Below are positions 1 through 11,040 of a stretch of DNA of 64,000 nucleotides, piece after piece. The translations under genes were made by a program, and so were the position numbers. The notes beneath the pieces are model-generated. The model was not told the origin of the DNA. It searched no databases and saw only the letters and a list, made by a program, of their open reading frames with translations. Origin of the DNA: Seriola aureovittata. Lineage: Eukaryota > Chordata > Actinopteri > Carangiformes > Carangidae. The stretch is taken from the NCBI RefSeq assembly GCF_021018895.1, contig NC_079387.1:4331083-4395082 (forward strand). The letters run 5' to 3'. The first letter of the stretch is position 1. Each line of letters opens with the position of its first letter.

Positions 1-60
1 GTCTTATTTGATTTTGGCTCTGAAGCTTTTTTCCTTTTGATTTAAAAATGCAAAAATCAG

Positions 61-2938
61 ATCGCTCAGGCGTGCGGGCAGCACGGCGGCCTGGGTCAGG
101 ACCTGGTGGCCATGTGTGTGAACGATGTGCTCGCTCAGGGCGCCGAGCCTCTCTTCTTCCTTGACTACTTCTCCTGCAGCAGCCTGGACGTGGATGTGGC
201 AGCCTCCGTGGTCGGCGGCATCGCGAAGGCCTGCGAGACGGCGGGCTGTGCGCTGCTGGGTGAGAGGACAGATGTGGTGCTGGTTATGATAAGAGTTCCA
301 AATCCAAAATATATTTCCAATAACTTAGATCAAAAGCTGTGGATTCAGTGTCTTAAATTTTGTGCTGTATCTCGACTTCCCTCCTTCGTGACTTACTGTA
401 TTTCAAGCCCCCGTCTGTGTCTTTGTCCGTGTCCAGGAGGCGAGACGGCAGAGATGCCGGGCGTCTACGCTCCGGGTGAGTACGACCTGGCCGGGTTCTG
501 CGTCGGAGCAGCGGAGCGCGGAGCCCTGCTGCCCAGGCTGAGGGACATCGCCGAGGGGGACCTGCTGATCGGAGTGGCCTCCTCTGGAGTGCACAGCAAC
601 GGTTTCAGCCTGGTCCGCAAAGTCCTGGAGAAGGCCCGCCTCAGCTACACCTCCCCAGCTCCCTTTGGCAAACGGGGACATACTGTCGGTGAGTCACAGA
701 GGGTGTATGAGGTTTTGCAAGTCTTTGTTAAAATATTTTTTAAATATTATAGCCCAACTTTAACACTTAATTCTCACCATTTGCCTGAAATTCTGCCTGC
801 AGGGGAGGTTTTGCTCACACCAACAAAGATTTACAGTCGCCTGCTGCTGCCAATCCTACGCAGCGGTGCTGTCAAAGCCTACGCTCACATCACAGGGGGT
901 GGACTTTTGGAGAACATCCCTCGGGTGCTGCCCCAGGAACTGGCAGTCGATTTGGGTGAGATGAAAGCACAAGTACACTTGATCTTCGTACGCAACATAA
1001 GCGTATAAGAATGTTGACGTCAACAAACTGGAAAGGTGGTTTGCCTCTGGATGAAGCTGCATTTGCATTTTAGAAGCTTATTTTATCTATGGTTTCCTAG
1101 TGTGCGGTGAAAAATAGGAATCAAGACAATTTCCTGTATAAGCATATTTATAGCTGTATGACCTTTGTGCGCACTAGTCAGTACAAATGTTGTCAAACAT
1201 AAACAACCTTCTTATTATATTCACACATTTCCCTTCCACTTATTTTGAATGTAGTCTAGTCGTCCTGGGAGTCTTTCCCTGTCCAGAAAATGTAGAGGTC
1301 ACTCGTTATTAAAGGCCACCGCTCTGTCATTAATATTTACGCTCGGTTTCTACGCATTACTCAGATGCATCTCGATGGAGCGTCCCTCCGGTGTTTTCCT
1401 GGCTCCACAAAGAGGGGGGTCTGAGCGAGGAGGAGATGGCCCGCACGTTCAACTGTGGCCTGGGGGCAGTGCTGGTGGTCGCCCCCCCGGATGCTCAGAG
1501 GGTCCTGCGCCAGCTTCAAGCCCACGAAGAGGCCTGGATTGTGGGTTCACTGGCCCACAAGCAGCCGGGTGAGACACTGAAACACTCCTACAGCATACTT
1601 TCAGATGCTGCATTAGAGAGTTAGAGATCTTAGAATTATAGTAAAATATTTATTGTTTTTTTTATGCAGGGGCAGAACCAGTGGTGGTCCGTAACCTGAA
1701 ACACAGCCTGCTGAATGCAGGAACAGCCTCCGGCGGAGAGTTGGGGATTGAGCAAAACAATGGTTGCCATGGCGACATCAGCACACCATGCAAGAAGACA
1801 AAAGTAGCTGTTCTCATCTCTGGCACAGGTGTGTTTTTGATAAACTTGAGATGAGAAAATAGAGTTTCTTACAAGTCCCAGACTACCTTTTTAAAGGAAT
1901 AATTCAGCATTTTGTGACATGTACAGCGAGTCGGTGTATATCAAACATTTCCTTTAAAAGTGGATCACAAGACTCCCTACGTTTTCCTCATGTGTCTAAC
2001 AATTTCCTCGTGTCCCAGGCACCAACCTTCAGGCCCTGATAGAGCAGGTCAAGCGTCCGTCCAGCGCTGCAGAGATTGCGGTGGTCATCTCCAACAGGCC
2101 TGGAGTTCAGGGCCTGAAGAGAGCATCACTGGCTGGAATCCAGACTCGGGTAATAATAATAATTCACACGATAACGCCACTACTAAAAATAAAAACGAAG
2201 TTACAGTAGTCCAGCCATTTTTTCAGCATTTAATTGAAGGAAATAAACATTGGGATCCTTAAGGATAAGGCTGACTCACGAAACACTACATTCTGTTAAC
2301 CCAACTAGGTGGTGGACCACAAACTGTACGGGAGCCGAGCCGAGTTCGACGGCACCATCGATCGCGTGCTTGAAGAGTTTGGGGTGGAGCTGGTGTGTCT
2401 GGCTGGATTCATGAGGATCCTCACGGGAACTTTTGTCAAGAAATGGAACGGTATGAAAATGCTGTTCAGACAACTGTTTTACTTACATTTTCACTGAGTC
2501 AGAACATCGGTCAGTCACTGTTTGTTTCTATTACAGGAAAGCTACTGAACATCCATCCATCCCTGCTGCCTTCGTTCAAGGGTGCGAATGCCCAGAAGCA
2601 GGCCCTGCAGGCCGGCGTGAGGGTCGCTGGCTGCACGGTCCACTTTGTAGCAGTAAGTATGACATACTGCGGAAATACCGGATGTCGAACTAAGAGGCAA
2701 ATACCTGAGTTGCTTAAACTGAACACTGTTTTGTTCACTCGTGTTTTAGGAAGAGGTGGACGCAGGAGCCATCATCGCGCAGGAGGCGGTCCCCGTGCTG
2801 AGCGGCGACACAGAGGAGAGTCTGTCGGACAGAATCAGAGAGGCCGAGCACCGAGCCTTCCCCGCCGCTCTGGAGCTGGTGGCCGGCGGGGCCGTCGGGC
2901 TCGGAGAGGACGGACACATCACGTGGAAGTCAACATAA
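61..2938 (+). CDS. gart: GART, 3' part: AIR synthetase + GAR formyltransferase
   Basis: Trifunctional purine-biosynthesis enzyme; only the AIRS (second) and GARFT (third) domains lie here, the GARS half being upstream of the window. Nine exons join in phase: 61-259, 437-688, 803-955, 1365-1568, 1670-1828, 2019-2149, 2309-2450, 2537-2652, 2750-2938, giving 514 residues and a TAA stop, the length expected for this part of vertebrate GART. Visible AIRS motifs are VGQ-like [41 protein letters not shown] and [21 protein letters not shown] motifs are [35 protein letters not shown] (catalytic Asn/His) and EEVDAGAII (catalytic Asp). GARFT uses 10-formyl-THF to formylate GAR; AIRS closes FGAM to AIR; both act in the cytosol. 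All junctions have GT/AG ends. No break is seen, so this looks functional. It is convergent with n6amt1. Confidence 0.96.
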
Positions 2939-3632
2939 ATCCCACTCGACTGTGCTCAGTTTACTTCTGTTACATAAAACTGGTTTTATAACACAAAAGA
3001 GACACTAACAAGGCAGACTGATGAATAGAAAACAAGTTTACTGTTTTTAAATACATCAGCTAAGGTTACACTAACTTTTTACTATTCTACTACACTAAGT
3101 GTCTTTTCAGATTGTTAGGTCCAGTTGAGTTTTTTCTTTTCCTTCATGCGATGCTGAAAATAGATGAAATAGTAGCATATCAACCTCTAGTGTAAAGAAG
3201 CATCATACTTGAAATAAAAATTACATTCCAATTGTACCCTTAGAAAAAGGATAGAATATTGTCTGCACTGGAATTAACTTCTAAATTAGAAAAAAAAAAA
3301 ATGCACGGTGGTCGGACTTGTCTGGATGGAGTATGTTGTTTGTATCATTAATTCTCATTAGTAAAAATGTCCAGGTGAATGTGAGGAGAATTTTGTGGTA
3401 TTTCTGCTTCAGTATTACAGAGAGGGGTCAGCATGTGTACATTGGAGGCGCCTCGCACACAGTCCAAAAATGTATTATGCGTGCAGCTTTTCTCAACCGT
3501 GAACATTTGTCCAGGTAGAATCCAAGCCTCTGGATCCCAAGAGGTGAGTCGAGTCGCCTCAAAATATGTCCAGTCACTTCTTTGTCAGTTCAAGCTGCCG
3601 GTAATCCTTTCACACGATTTATTGGTGGCAGT
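2939..3632. other. Convergent 3' UTR / intergenic region between gart and n6amt1
   Basis: No coding exon is seen. An AATAAA at 3213-3218 on the plus strand, about 275 nt after the gart stop, is a plausible gart poly(A) signal. On the minus strand an AATAAA (plus-strand tttatt at 3618-3623) lies only about 10 nt past the n6amt1 stop, so that gene may have a very short 3' UTR or use another site further on. Confidence 0.5.
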
Positions 3633-4908
3633 TCATGTTTGGCTCCTGTGGAAACGCAGGACAGACAGTCTCTCATTTCCAGCTCTTGTAGACAAACATG
3701 ACTCTCCCTTTAAGCCATGTTTTCCCAGTAAATTGATGATTTCATCTAGTGAGAAAGAGAAAATGGTTGAGTTTATTGTTGGTTCTTGCACTTGAAAATG
3801 ATTTTAAAAGACATCAAAACCTACCTGGGTCATTCTCAGCAACGGTAATGAGGTAGAACAAGCCTTTAGGGGACAGCAACTGCGGTACCAAGGGCAGAAA
3901 TCTGTCCGTCACCTCTCGTCCTCGCTTCCCACCAGCCCAGGCAGCCTCGATACCTCTGCTGCCAACCTGAAAGGAAAGCGCTCATTATTAAAATGCTCCA
4001 CACCTTTTAGATAACTTCCTGAACCTAGCTGAACCACCTCTTCCGATGGTGTCACTACGTAGGGAGGGTTGAACAGGAGGACATCTACTTTTCCACTCAG
4101 TCGAGAAAGAAGACACTCCACCTAAAGGACGGAAAGAGAAATATGAAGCATGTGGATGCACATGAAGCATGTGGATGCACATGAAGCATGTGGATGCACA
4201 TGAAGCATGTGGATGCACATGAAGCATGTGGATGCACATGAAGCATGTGGATGCACATGAAGCATGTGGATGCACATGAAGCATGTGGATGCACATGAAG
4301 CATGTGGATGCACATGAAGCATGTGGATGCACATGAAGCATGTGGATGCACATGAAGCATGTGGATGCACAAGTCTCACCAGGTCTGTGATGACAGGCTG
4401 CAGTGAAACATTGTTACAGGAAGCTGTCTTTTCTGTGCACTGTGCTGCTGCAGGATTCACATCAGTGCAGCTGCAAGAGAAACAAGATTAGAATATGTTG
4501 ATTGCTTTTTCTCCCATACTTTTACAAGTAAATCCATTTTTATTAGATGGACATGATGCTGACATGTATAAAGCTGAAGGTCCAACCACTGATGCCAGGA
4601 ATGCAGACACCACTCCAGAGCCACTGCCAACCTCCAAACACACACAAGGGCTAGAAACAGCAATGAGAAACACCAATATTTTAAGACTCAGGTCAGCTAA
4701 AGGGAATGTGTGATAGTTTGGGTTGGGTTGGGCGGGGCGGGGTGGGGGGCAGCAGTTGAGCTAAATCTGACCTCATCAGCTGCAGCCGCTGTGCATCAAT
4801 CTCCAGAGCGTCTATCAAAAGGAAAGAGTCCTCCGCAGGCTCGTAAACATCCCGGAAGCGTCCTCGTCCAGCGTGAGAGTAAACAGGAGTGGAATAACCG
4901 GTACACAT
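3633..4908 (-). CDS. n6amt1: HemK2-type methyltransferase N6AMT1 (complete, six exons)
   Basis: SAM-dependent class I methyltransferase; the family methylates the Gln of the GGQ motif of release factor eRF1 together with Trmt112. Six minus-strand exons join in phase: 4772-4908 (start ATG at 4908), 4564-4650, 4380-4470, 4038-4121, 3825-3966 and 3633-3745 (TGA at 3633-3635), giving 217 residues against about 214 in human. Exon 1 has the conserved GRGRFRDVYEPAEDSFLL; exon 2 the SAM-binding LEVGSGSGVVSAFLAS; exon 3 NPAAAQCTEK and VITDL; exon 4 the catalytic NPPY in DVLLFNPPYVVTPSEE; exon 5 GIEAAWAGGKRGREV and LLSPKGLFYLIT; exon 6 LSTRAGNERLSVLRF. The reading frame is intact. Intron 3 is almost wholly a minisatellite. 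The start is chosen by alignment of the first exon with known N6AMT1 N termini. Confidence 0.95.
4143..4370. repeat. Perfect 19-bp minisatellite, 12 copies, filling n6amt1 intron 3
   Basis: The unit atgaagcatgtggatgcac is repeated exactly 12 times (228 bp) with no differences that I can see. The intron spans 4122-4379 (258 bp), so only 9 nt on the donor side and 21 nt on the acceptor side are unique. The minus-strand acceptor flank keeps a pyrimidine tract before AG. Each unit, read on the minus strand, contains TTCAT, which fits a yUnAy branch point. Identity of all copies implies recent expansion and probable length polymorphism. Confidence 0.97.
4719..4749 (+). other. G-rich tract with G-quadruplex potential in n6amt1 intron 1
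   Basis: At least five runs of three or more G separated by one to two bases (gggttgggttgggcggggcgg and on). This fits the G3+N1-7 quadruplex pattern on the strand opposite the n6amt1 transcript. It lies about 25 nt inside intron 1, close to the 5' end of the gene. Confidence 0.5.
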
Positions 4909-5754
4909 GTTTGCTTCTCGGCTGGAGCTTCGCTAACAACCTGCACGTGCTCGCTTCACCGTTCACTACGTAAGCGTTATTAGTGGAGACTTTTACACGT
5001 TGTTGTATAAAGTTTGAGTCAGTTGTACTCCCAAAATACCGCTAATTTTCCTTATAAAAGACGAAAACCAACGCTGTGCGGGTTAGCTACCGTAGCTAGC
5101 TGTTTCGCGATCCACATCCTTGTATACAATCCACGTCATGGTGACGTAAGTTAACCCCTTCTTTGCCGTTTTACGTCAGTTAACTTCTTGTTTTTCTTTG
5201 TTATATATATATATAACTAGATTATTATATATACATTTAAAACAACAATTCAGTGACTGTATTTCAACGCCGATTACATTTATTAAAAGGTAAAAATAAA
5301 GTTACTGAAATAAAGCTTAAACAAAACATGAACGTCTAAAAGACCCAAAATTTGAACCCAAATAATAGTAAGCATAGTAATGATAATGATAATAGTAGTA
5401 TCTGAGGATCACCAAAATAACGCCTAACTGTGTGTGAGAGATAATGGTACAACTGTAGCATTACAACTAGTAAAGAATGTGTACCAATGTTGCTGATTCT
5501 ATAGACTTAAACAAGTAAACAAGTATTGATAGTAAATGCACTATTCATTATGCATTATGATTACAAAACTTATAGGGTGTCTAATTTTAACTTTAAATAA
5601 CCCAATAGTATACTATGACATTTACAAATTTACGAATACTATAATTGTACTTCAAGGTGTGAGTCTTTGTCTAAGGATTCTGAATTTGTTGATTCAGTAA
5701 CTCTGGAATTATGACTGACCGACAAGTGTTGTTGAGAAAGATGCTTTCTTTCCC
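4909..5754. other. Upstream region of n6amt1; no gene seen
   Basis: The first 200 bp hold the presumed n6amt1 promoter and 5' UTR on the minus strand. From about 5200 the sequence is AT-rich with a short (TA)n run and no splice-supported coding sequence. I see no other structure. Confidence 0.4.
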
Positions 5755-5850
5755 TCTAACCAAGTGGCTTAAGGCGCTAGAGGGCTACCCTGGAGAATTA
5801 AATGTTGCAAGTTCAAATTTTGTTTGATCTTACTACTTTTCAGGACCAAT
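5755..5850 (+). repeat. tRNA-like (SINE-type) fragment
   Basis: The stretch has an A-box-like agtggcttaaggcg followed about 45 nt later by a B-box-like aagttcaaat, in the order and spacing of a Ser/Leu-type tRNA, then gtttgatcttactacttttc. The same tail follows the related copies near 12.0 and 32.3 kb. It is too diverged to be a working tRNA gene; a tRNA-derived SINE head is more likely. Confidence 0.5.
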
Positions 5851-5925
5851 GAGTGAAAAGGTTTGTTTAAGACATTTTCATTGTGACTGGCTTGGTGGCT
5901 CAATGGGTTAGGTATCTGAAAAGAA

Positions 5926-6003
5926 AAGATCCACATAGACGGCGTCCTGACGTCAGAGGTCGGCCTTCACGACCTGCGTCAGAGGATGTCCATCATTCCC
6001 CAG
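5926..6003 (+). pseudogene. Isolated ABCC4/MRP4-like exon fragment (NBD2, after Walker A)
   Basis: Translates as [20 protein letters not shown] followed by MSIIPQ and a gtagag donor. This matches the Q-loop segment of the second nucleotide-binding domain of ABCC4 (MRP4), whose human form reads SEIGLHDLRKKMSIIPQ-like. The 5' side of the exon (Walker A) is missing and the match begins abruptly after a tRNA-like fragment, so it is a dislocated piece. The exon and about 165 bp of following intron are homologous, in inverted orientation, to 35.26-35.48 kb. Confidence 0.75.
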
Positions 6004-6892
6004 GTAGAGATGACGCGTGGGTTTTGAATGTTTTCAACATGCTTGAGCAATGTTATTATTGAAGTGACTCCGTGTAATCAGCTGTTTTACTGTGGTGTGA
6101 CTGTACCCGTGTCTGTATTTATTTATGTGTGGACTCCTACATGTATTTCACAGCTGTAATGAAATTGTCGCCAAAAGAAAAGCGTGATAGAAAGTTGATT
6201 GAACTCCCCAAAGTGATCTAGAATTGTAAGACTGCAAGGGAAGCTCAGCTTCCCCTAAAATGTCAACAAAATAAGTGGTCAAATATGTTCTGTTGTGTGA
6301 ACATTTCATTGACTAAATATGAATCAGCTACTTATCACAGGTAACCGCCACGACTTCTTCTCATTCATCCCCGCAGCGCCACAGAGCTTTACACAGTGTA
6401 GACGCCGAGCGTCTCCTGACTTCAATGGGGAAGCAGAGAGTGGGTTGTTCCACTGCAGCCAAACTAGACGGTCATTGGATAAATGCTGGGCTTTGTCCCG
6501 CCCATCGGACGCTCAGCGTCTCTGGGGGTCTATGGGGCAGTGGGCTGGCCCGGACGCTCGGCTTCTGCATGATGATTGGATGATCTGTCTGAGGCTGAGT
6601 CCCTTTTTGATTGACAGCGAAATGAGCGAATCAGCGATCTTGAAGTATAAGCATCCACCGGAGCATTTGTCAAGTCTTTCATTCCGTTGTTCGGAGTTGA
6701 TCTGGAGACGTTACTGATCCTCAGCGACTTTGTCTTTGTTAAAAACGACTAGCGTTTTGTTTGGCGTCACTCTGCGAATTTACATATAAATAAACGGACA
6801 CGTTTTATGATATAGGCCGAAAATGAGCTGCGTCAGTCTTGAGCTACTAGGCCAGAGACAATGAAATTATCTTTTCAAAGTTTTTCAGTCTA
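6004..6892. other. Unassigned sequence, possible non-autonomous repeat
   Basis: The first 170 bp are the inverted counterpart of sequence near 35.3 kb. From 6340 to 6780 there is a moderately GC-rich stretch with the repeated words gacgctcagcgtct and gacgccgagcgtct, suggesting a mobile repeat. An open frame of 132 codons here has no recognisable domain and I do not call it a gene. Confidence 0.3.
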
Positions 6893-7350
6893 TCCTCTCA
6901 TTGTTGGCCATATGATTCATATGATTGGCTGAGATTTCAACATACAATCTGTGCAACTGCTGTTTTGGGCAGCAGCCAAACACCCCTCTGTTCTCTACCC
7001 CGCTTAGTACAATCCGGGATCCCCCTTGTATAAATCCAATTGGATTCATCCAATTGGATTCATCCACTTCCTGTTTGACAGTTTGACCTTTCACCTCGGC
7101 TCGGAGGCAGCACGGACGGGACCACATGCTACAAACATTCCGGTAACTTCAGTTCAATATCTCTAAACAACTATCAAAATAACTAACATCAAATGCCTCT
7201 GTGTTGCTCTTCCATTAACTTCCAAGTCATGTCAAAGAAAATCACAACTTAGTGCTCTCAAATTCTAAATAACCGAATTACTCACACTTAGCTAACTTAG
7301 CAAGCCCAGTTCACCACACATGCTCTGATAAGACTATGCAGAAAACACTG
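6893..7350 (+). repeat. Dispersed repeat R1, copy A
   Basis: Member of a repeat seen at least six times in the window. Landmarks are caacatacaa..tgtacaac, cagccaaacacccctctgtt, gacctttcacctcggc, acatgctacaaacatt and ccattaacttccaagtcatg. Other copies are at 12.7-13.45 kb (+), 27.7-28.0 kb (+), 10.35-11.03 kb (-), 33.9-34.55 kb (-) and 50.5-51.3 kb (-). It encodes nothing recognisable; a non-autonomous mobile element is likely. Confidence 0.7.
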
Positions 7351-7979
7351 TGTATCTTTGCTTGTGCATGAGTCCACTTTACATGTGTGGGAACATTAAC
7401 TCCTATTTCATGTGGCAGCTCTTCAATCTTTCTCACTCGGAACAGAACATCAGTCATGTCGCTTCACTCTTATCTGTATATTTCACCCATGCAGCTCAAA
7501 TTAAAAAAATTATACAGCCAAAGGCAATAAAAATAACACTTCTTTCTAAAAATTACCAATGACAAAATATCAGATTACAATTACAATCGGAATGTACAGG
7601 ACTTACACTTTGACTCAAACGGGGACAGGACAAAATTCACACCACTCATTTCATTTTATTCTAAACTTTTATACATTCTCATTCATCTTCAGAGGAAAAG
7701 TCTCTCTACAAGCTTTCTTATGTCTTAAATTCAGCCCGTCGCCGCTTTGTCTGCTTTTTTTCTTCTCTGTATTTTCACAACATGGAAGGAAGTGTGCTGC
7801 ATATGGACTCTGCTCGCTCTCTTCTCTGCATGCTGACCACTTTGAACTTCAACATCAAATCACAAACGCTACCAGATCACATCACAGCCGGCTCAAATGT
7901 CAGGCAGAGTACCCGCCCTCCCTCATCTCAGCCCACAGAGTCTGTCTGTCACTACATGTGCCTGTGTCTTCTTTGAATG
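7351..7979. other. No gene seen
   Basis: AT-rich sequence with short open frames lacking any recognisable domain. The part near 7590 is echoed near 9535 (aatgtacaggacttacactt), so it belongs to the duplicated unit that follows. Confidence 0.3.
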
Positions 7980-8698
7980 CAGATGTCCCGCCACCAGGAG
8001 ACCAGGACCGGCACCGGCCGGCACACCGCTCCAACTCCAGCTCTTCACCCCTTGCGCTCACATGTCCATCACACCGGAAGCTGGCGGCCACCCATCACAA
8101 AAGGTAATGGCACTCTCATTATATCGGGATCACAAAACAAACATGCTCTATTCAATTTTTTATATTATTCATTGCAATTAATCGGCAAAACTCTTGCTAT
8201 TTAGCAAAAATATCATTTGGCCATTCATACCAGTGTGTCATATGTAAACCTTATATCCATTTTCATTTTTCACAGAAGGATCACGGCGCAGTCGACAGGC
8301 CTCAGCTCTGACCGCCGCCTGGAACACACATCACGTACGTCACATTTTTACAAACTTCATATCAGTTACTCTGCAATCAATCCTACTTTTACAATCTTTA
8401 CATTTATACTCTATATTCTTGCTCTTTGCTTACATGCCTCTTTTAGACTAAGTCTTTTTGCTCATTTACACACATGCAGCTGGAACCCTCCACCTCCTCT
8501 TTGGCGCTCCGCCCTCCCACGTCCAACTGACCGGACCGGACGCCGCGGGACACACATCTGCTGGTGACTATTGCTTATATACATATCACCACATTGATTA
8601 GATCTTGTGTTTAACTGAGTTCCCCTCTTAAGATACACACCCAATTAAAACTCATCCTTCACAACAGGCCTCTGTTTGTTTCAGCAGCTGGAAACAAA
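7975..8698 (+). repeat. Duplicated exon-like unit, copy 1
   Basis: About 720 bp that recur with high identity at 9583-10266, and whose last part recurs at 50.27-50.42 kb. The unit contains four segments flanked by good acceptor and donor sites: 7981-8103 (tttgaatgcag / gtaatgg), 8275-8333 (ttttcacag / gtacgtc), 8480-8561 (acatgcag / gtgacta) and 8684-8698 (tttcag / gtgag). Their translations are not recognised and at least one contains a stop in the plausible phase. They may be exons of a low-copy gene or a mobile element carrying splice sites. Confidence 0.55.
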
Positions 8699-8778
8699 GT
8701 GAGTGTGTTCATCCTGCTTGAAACGAGCGCTGGTGCCGTCACATCAGTGTGGAGGCTGATCGTTTTTTGTCTGGTTTA

Positions 8779-9307
8779 GGCCGACGCTCAAGGGAGTGAA
8801 GTTCTACAAACACAAACTGCGGCGTTTGGAAGGATTAAACAAACACACTAACACGAGGTAGGAACATTTCTATTGACATCACAACAGCAGGGAATCTGTT
8901 TGGAGTTTGGGTATTAAAAAAAACCCAATATTTGATTTTTGTAATTATCAATTTCTCTTTCTTCTTTTTCCTTTTCATGTCTTTGCAGATGGTCTAAAGA
9001 AGACAACACGACAGAGCAGTGAACACACCAGCGATCAAGCCGGAGAAGCCGGTCTCTGTGACCACTATCACTATGTAAGCTCATCGTCTGTGACATGTTC
9101 CGAGTTTGTTTTCTGAAATCTACTTTCCGAACATCACTTCCTTTGTATTCCAGCTATTGACAGAGGTCAGCGTCGTCGTGACCAATCCGAGCGCTCCGTT
9201 ACGGCTGCACGGACGGAAAGCCGCCGCCTTTGGTTCGGATCAGGCTGACTTTGATAGTCTGCTCCCCGCTCTGGAGGTCTGGGCGCAGCAGCTCCAGCTG
9301 CTGGAGG
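8779..9307 (+). pseudogene. Unidentified exon-like segments
   Basis: Three candidate exons have consensus splice borders: about 8780-8858 (PTLKGVKFYKHKLRRLEG..), 8989-9075 and 9154-9306 (LLTEVSVVVTNPSAPLRLHG..LLPALEVWAQQLQLLE, donor gtaaac). The third is open for 51 codons and looks like genuine protein. The second contains a stop in the phase set by the first, so the series is probably decayed. I do not recognise the family. They lie between the two copies of the 0.7-kb duplicated unit. Confidence 0.35.
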
Positions 9308-9400
9308 TAAACACTGTTTATCTGCAGCTTCCAGAAATACTCGGTTTATTGTAAATGAAGACAAAGAAAAGCTACAAATTCTCACATTTCAGGAGCTGAT

Positions 9401-9560
9401 TGGTAACTTCAATTCAATATCACGAAAAATATCACGAAACAACTAGCAAAAATAACTAACATCAAATGCCTTTGTGTTCTTCCATTAACTTCCAAGCAGC
9501 TCAAATGAAACAGTTTCTTGAGTTCTTCTCGTTGGGATGTACAGGACTTATACTTTGACT
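9401..9560 (+). repeat. Partial R1 repeat joined to the second duplicated unit
   Basis: Contains the R1 landmarks caattcaatatcac, aactaacatcaaatgcc and ccattaacttccaag, then a shortened version of the sequence that precedes the first duplicated unit. Confidence 0.55.
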
Positions 9561-9582
9561 TTGTGCTTGTGTCTTCTTTGAA

Positions 9583-10266
9583 TGCAGATGTCCCGCCACC
9601 AGGAGACCAGGACCGGCACGCCGCTCCAACTCCGGCTCTTCACTCCTCTTCGCGGCGGCCACCCATCACAAAAGGTAATGGCGCTCTCATTATATCGGGA
9701 TCACAAAACAAACATGCTCTATTCAATTTTTTATATTATTCATTGCAATTAATTGGCAAAACTCTTGCTATTTAGCAAAAATATCATTTGGCCATTCATA
9801 CCGGTGTGTCATATGTAAACCTTTATATTTTCATTTTTCAAAGAAGGATCACGGCGCAGTCGGCAGGCCTCAGCTCTGACCGCCGCCTGGAACACACATC
9901 ACGTACGTCACATTTTTACAAACTTCATATCAGTTACTCTGCAATCAATCCTACTTTTACAATCTTTACATTTATACTCTATATTCTTGCTCTTTGCTTA
10001 CATGCCTCTTTTAGACTAAGTCTTTTTGCTCATTTACACACATGCAGCTGGAACCCTCCACCTCCTCTTTGGCGCTCCGCCCTCCCACGTCCAACTGACC
10101 GGACCGGACGCCGCGGGACACACATCTGCTGGTGACTATTGCTTATATACATATCACCACATTGATTAGATCTTGTGTTTAACTGAGTTCCCCTCTTAAG
10201 ATACACACCCAATTAAAACTCATCCTTCACAACAGGCCTCTGTTTGTTTCAGCAGCTGGAAACAAA
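9583..10266 (+). repeat. Duplicated exon-like unit, copy 2
   Basis: Near-identical direct copy of 7975-8698 with small deletions in the first exon-like segment (the region matching 8030-8080 is shorter). The same splice-site borders are kept. Downstream sequence, from ccggacgccgcgggac through the R1 copy, continues into a stretch nearly identical to 50.26-51.2 kb. Confidence 0.75.
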
Positions 10267-10351
10267 GTGAGTATTTTTTGGTTGGTTTTAAAAAATGTTG
10301 TGGTTTTTGGTATTTTTGTAAGGAAGTAAGTAAGTCTTTAAATAAATACTT

Positions 10352-11027
10352 TAAATAAATGATGGCCACCTTCCAGTCTCTTTACTACAGCGTGGGTGAA
10401 TGTGGCACATCTCAGGCTGGAGTTGGAGTGATCCGCTGCACTCCGCTGGTCCTCCTCATGCCATTGCAACAAACTATTGCGCAAGCAAAGATGCACACTG
10501 TTTTCTGCAAAGCCTTTACTGTCAGAAAATATAATATGTTTTGTCAATGTCATTTATACAAGTCTGTCTTCTGTCCAGGCTCCTGAATGAACAGAGAAAA
10601 GGGCCTGGAGAAGACCTCAAGTGCGCACAAACACAATTGTGGTTTAAAGTTTTCTACCTAAAGCGCCACAGGCCGTCTTCCCCTCTTTGTTTGGATTTTT
10701 CTTTGCCTTTTCCTACATCTTATATCAATGATATCACCAGTGAACATGTTTCAAAGTCAACAGAGAAATTCAAATTAAATTACTACTATGATTTCCTTTG
10801 ACATAACTTGGAAGTTAATGGAAGAGCTACACAAAGACATTAAATGTTACTTATTTTCACAGTTGTTTAGTGATATTTCATTGAATTGAACTTACCCAAT
10901 TGTTTGTAGCATGTGCTCCCATCCGTGCTCCCTCCAAGCCAAGGTGAAAGGTCAGACTTTCAAACAGGAGGTGGGAGAATCCAATTGGATTTTTAGAAGG
11001 GGAAACTCGGATCGTACTAACTCATCC
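10352..11027 (-). repeat. Dispersed repeat R1, copy C
   Basis: Reverse-complement member of R1. It matches 50530-51290 almost base for base in the same orientation and 12.7-13.45 kb in the opposite one. Landmarks are tttgcttgcgcaatagtttgttgca and the reversed cacatgctacaaaca. Confidence 0.8.
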
Positions 11028-11040
11028 TTCACAACAGGCC

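Noticed and set aside
3300..3540. Possible additional n6amt1 exon (minus-strand GFYLDKCSRLRKAAR)
   Set aside because: A much better terminal exon (DEIINLLGKHGLKGESCLST) was found at 3633-3745 with correct phase and stop.
4097..4460. Three long overlapping minus-strand open frames coding repeated CIHMLHVHPHAS-type peptides
   Set aside because: They are the three frames of the 19-bp minisatellite in n6amt1 intron 3, which happens to lack stops; the intron has proper splice borders and the flanking exons join in phase without it.
5755..5850. Functional tRNA gene
   Set aside because: A- and B-box words are degenerate, the acceptor stem does not pair convincingly, and many similar diverged copies exist; a SINE-type fragment is more likely.
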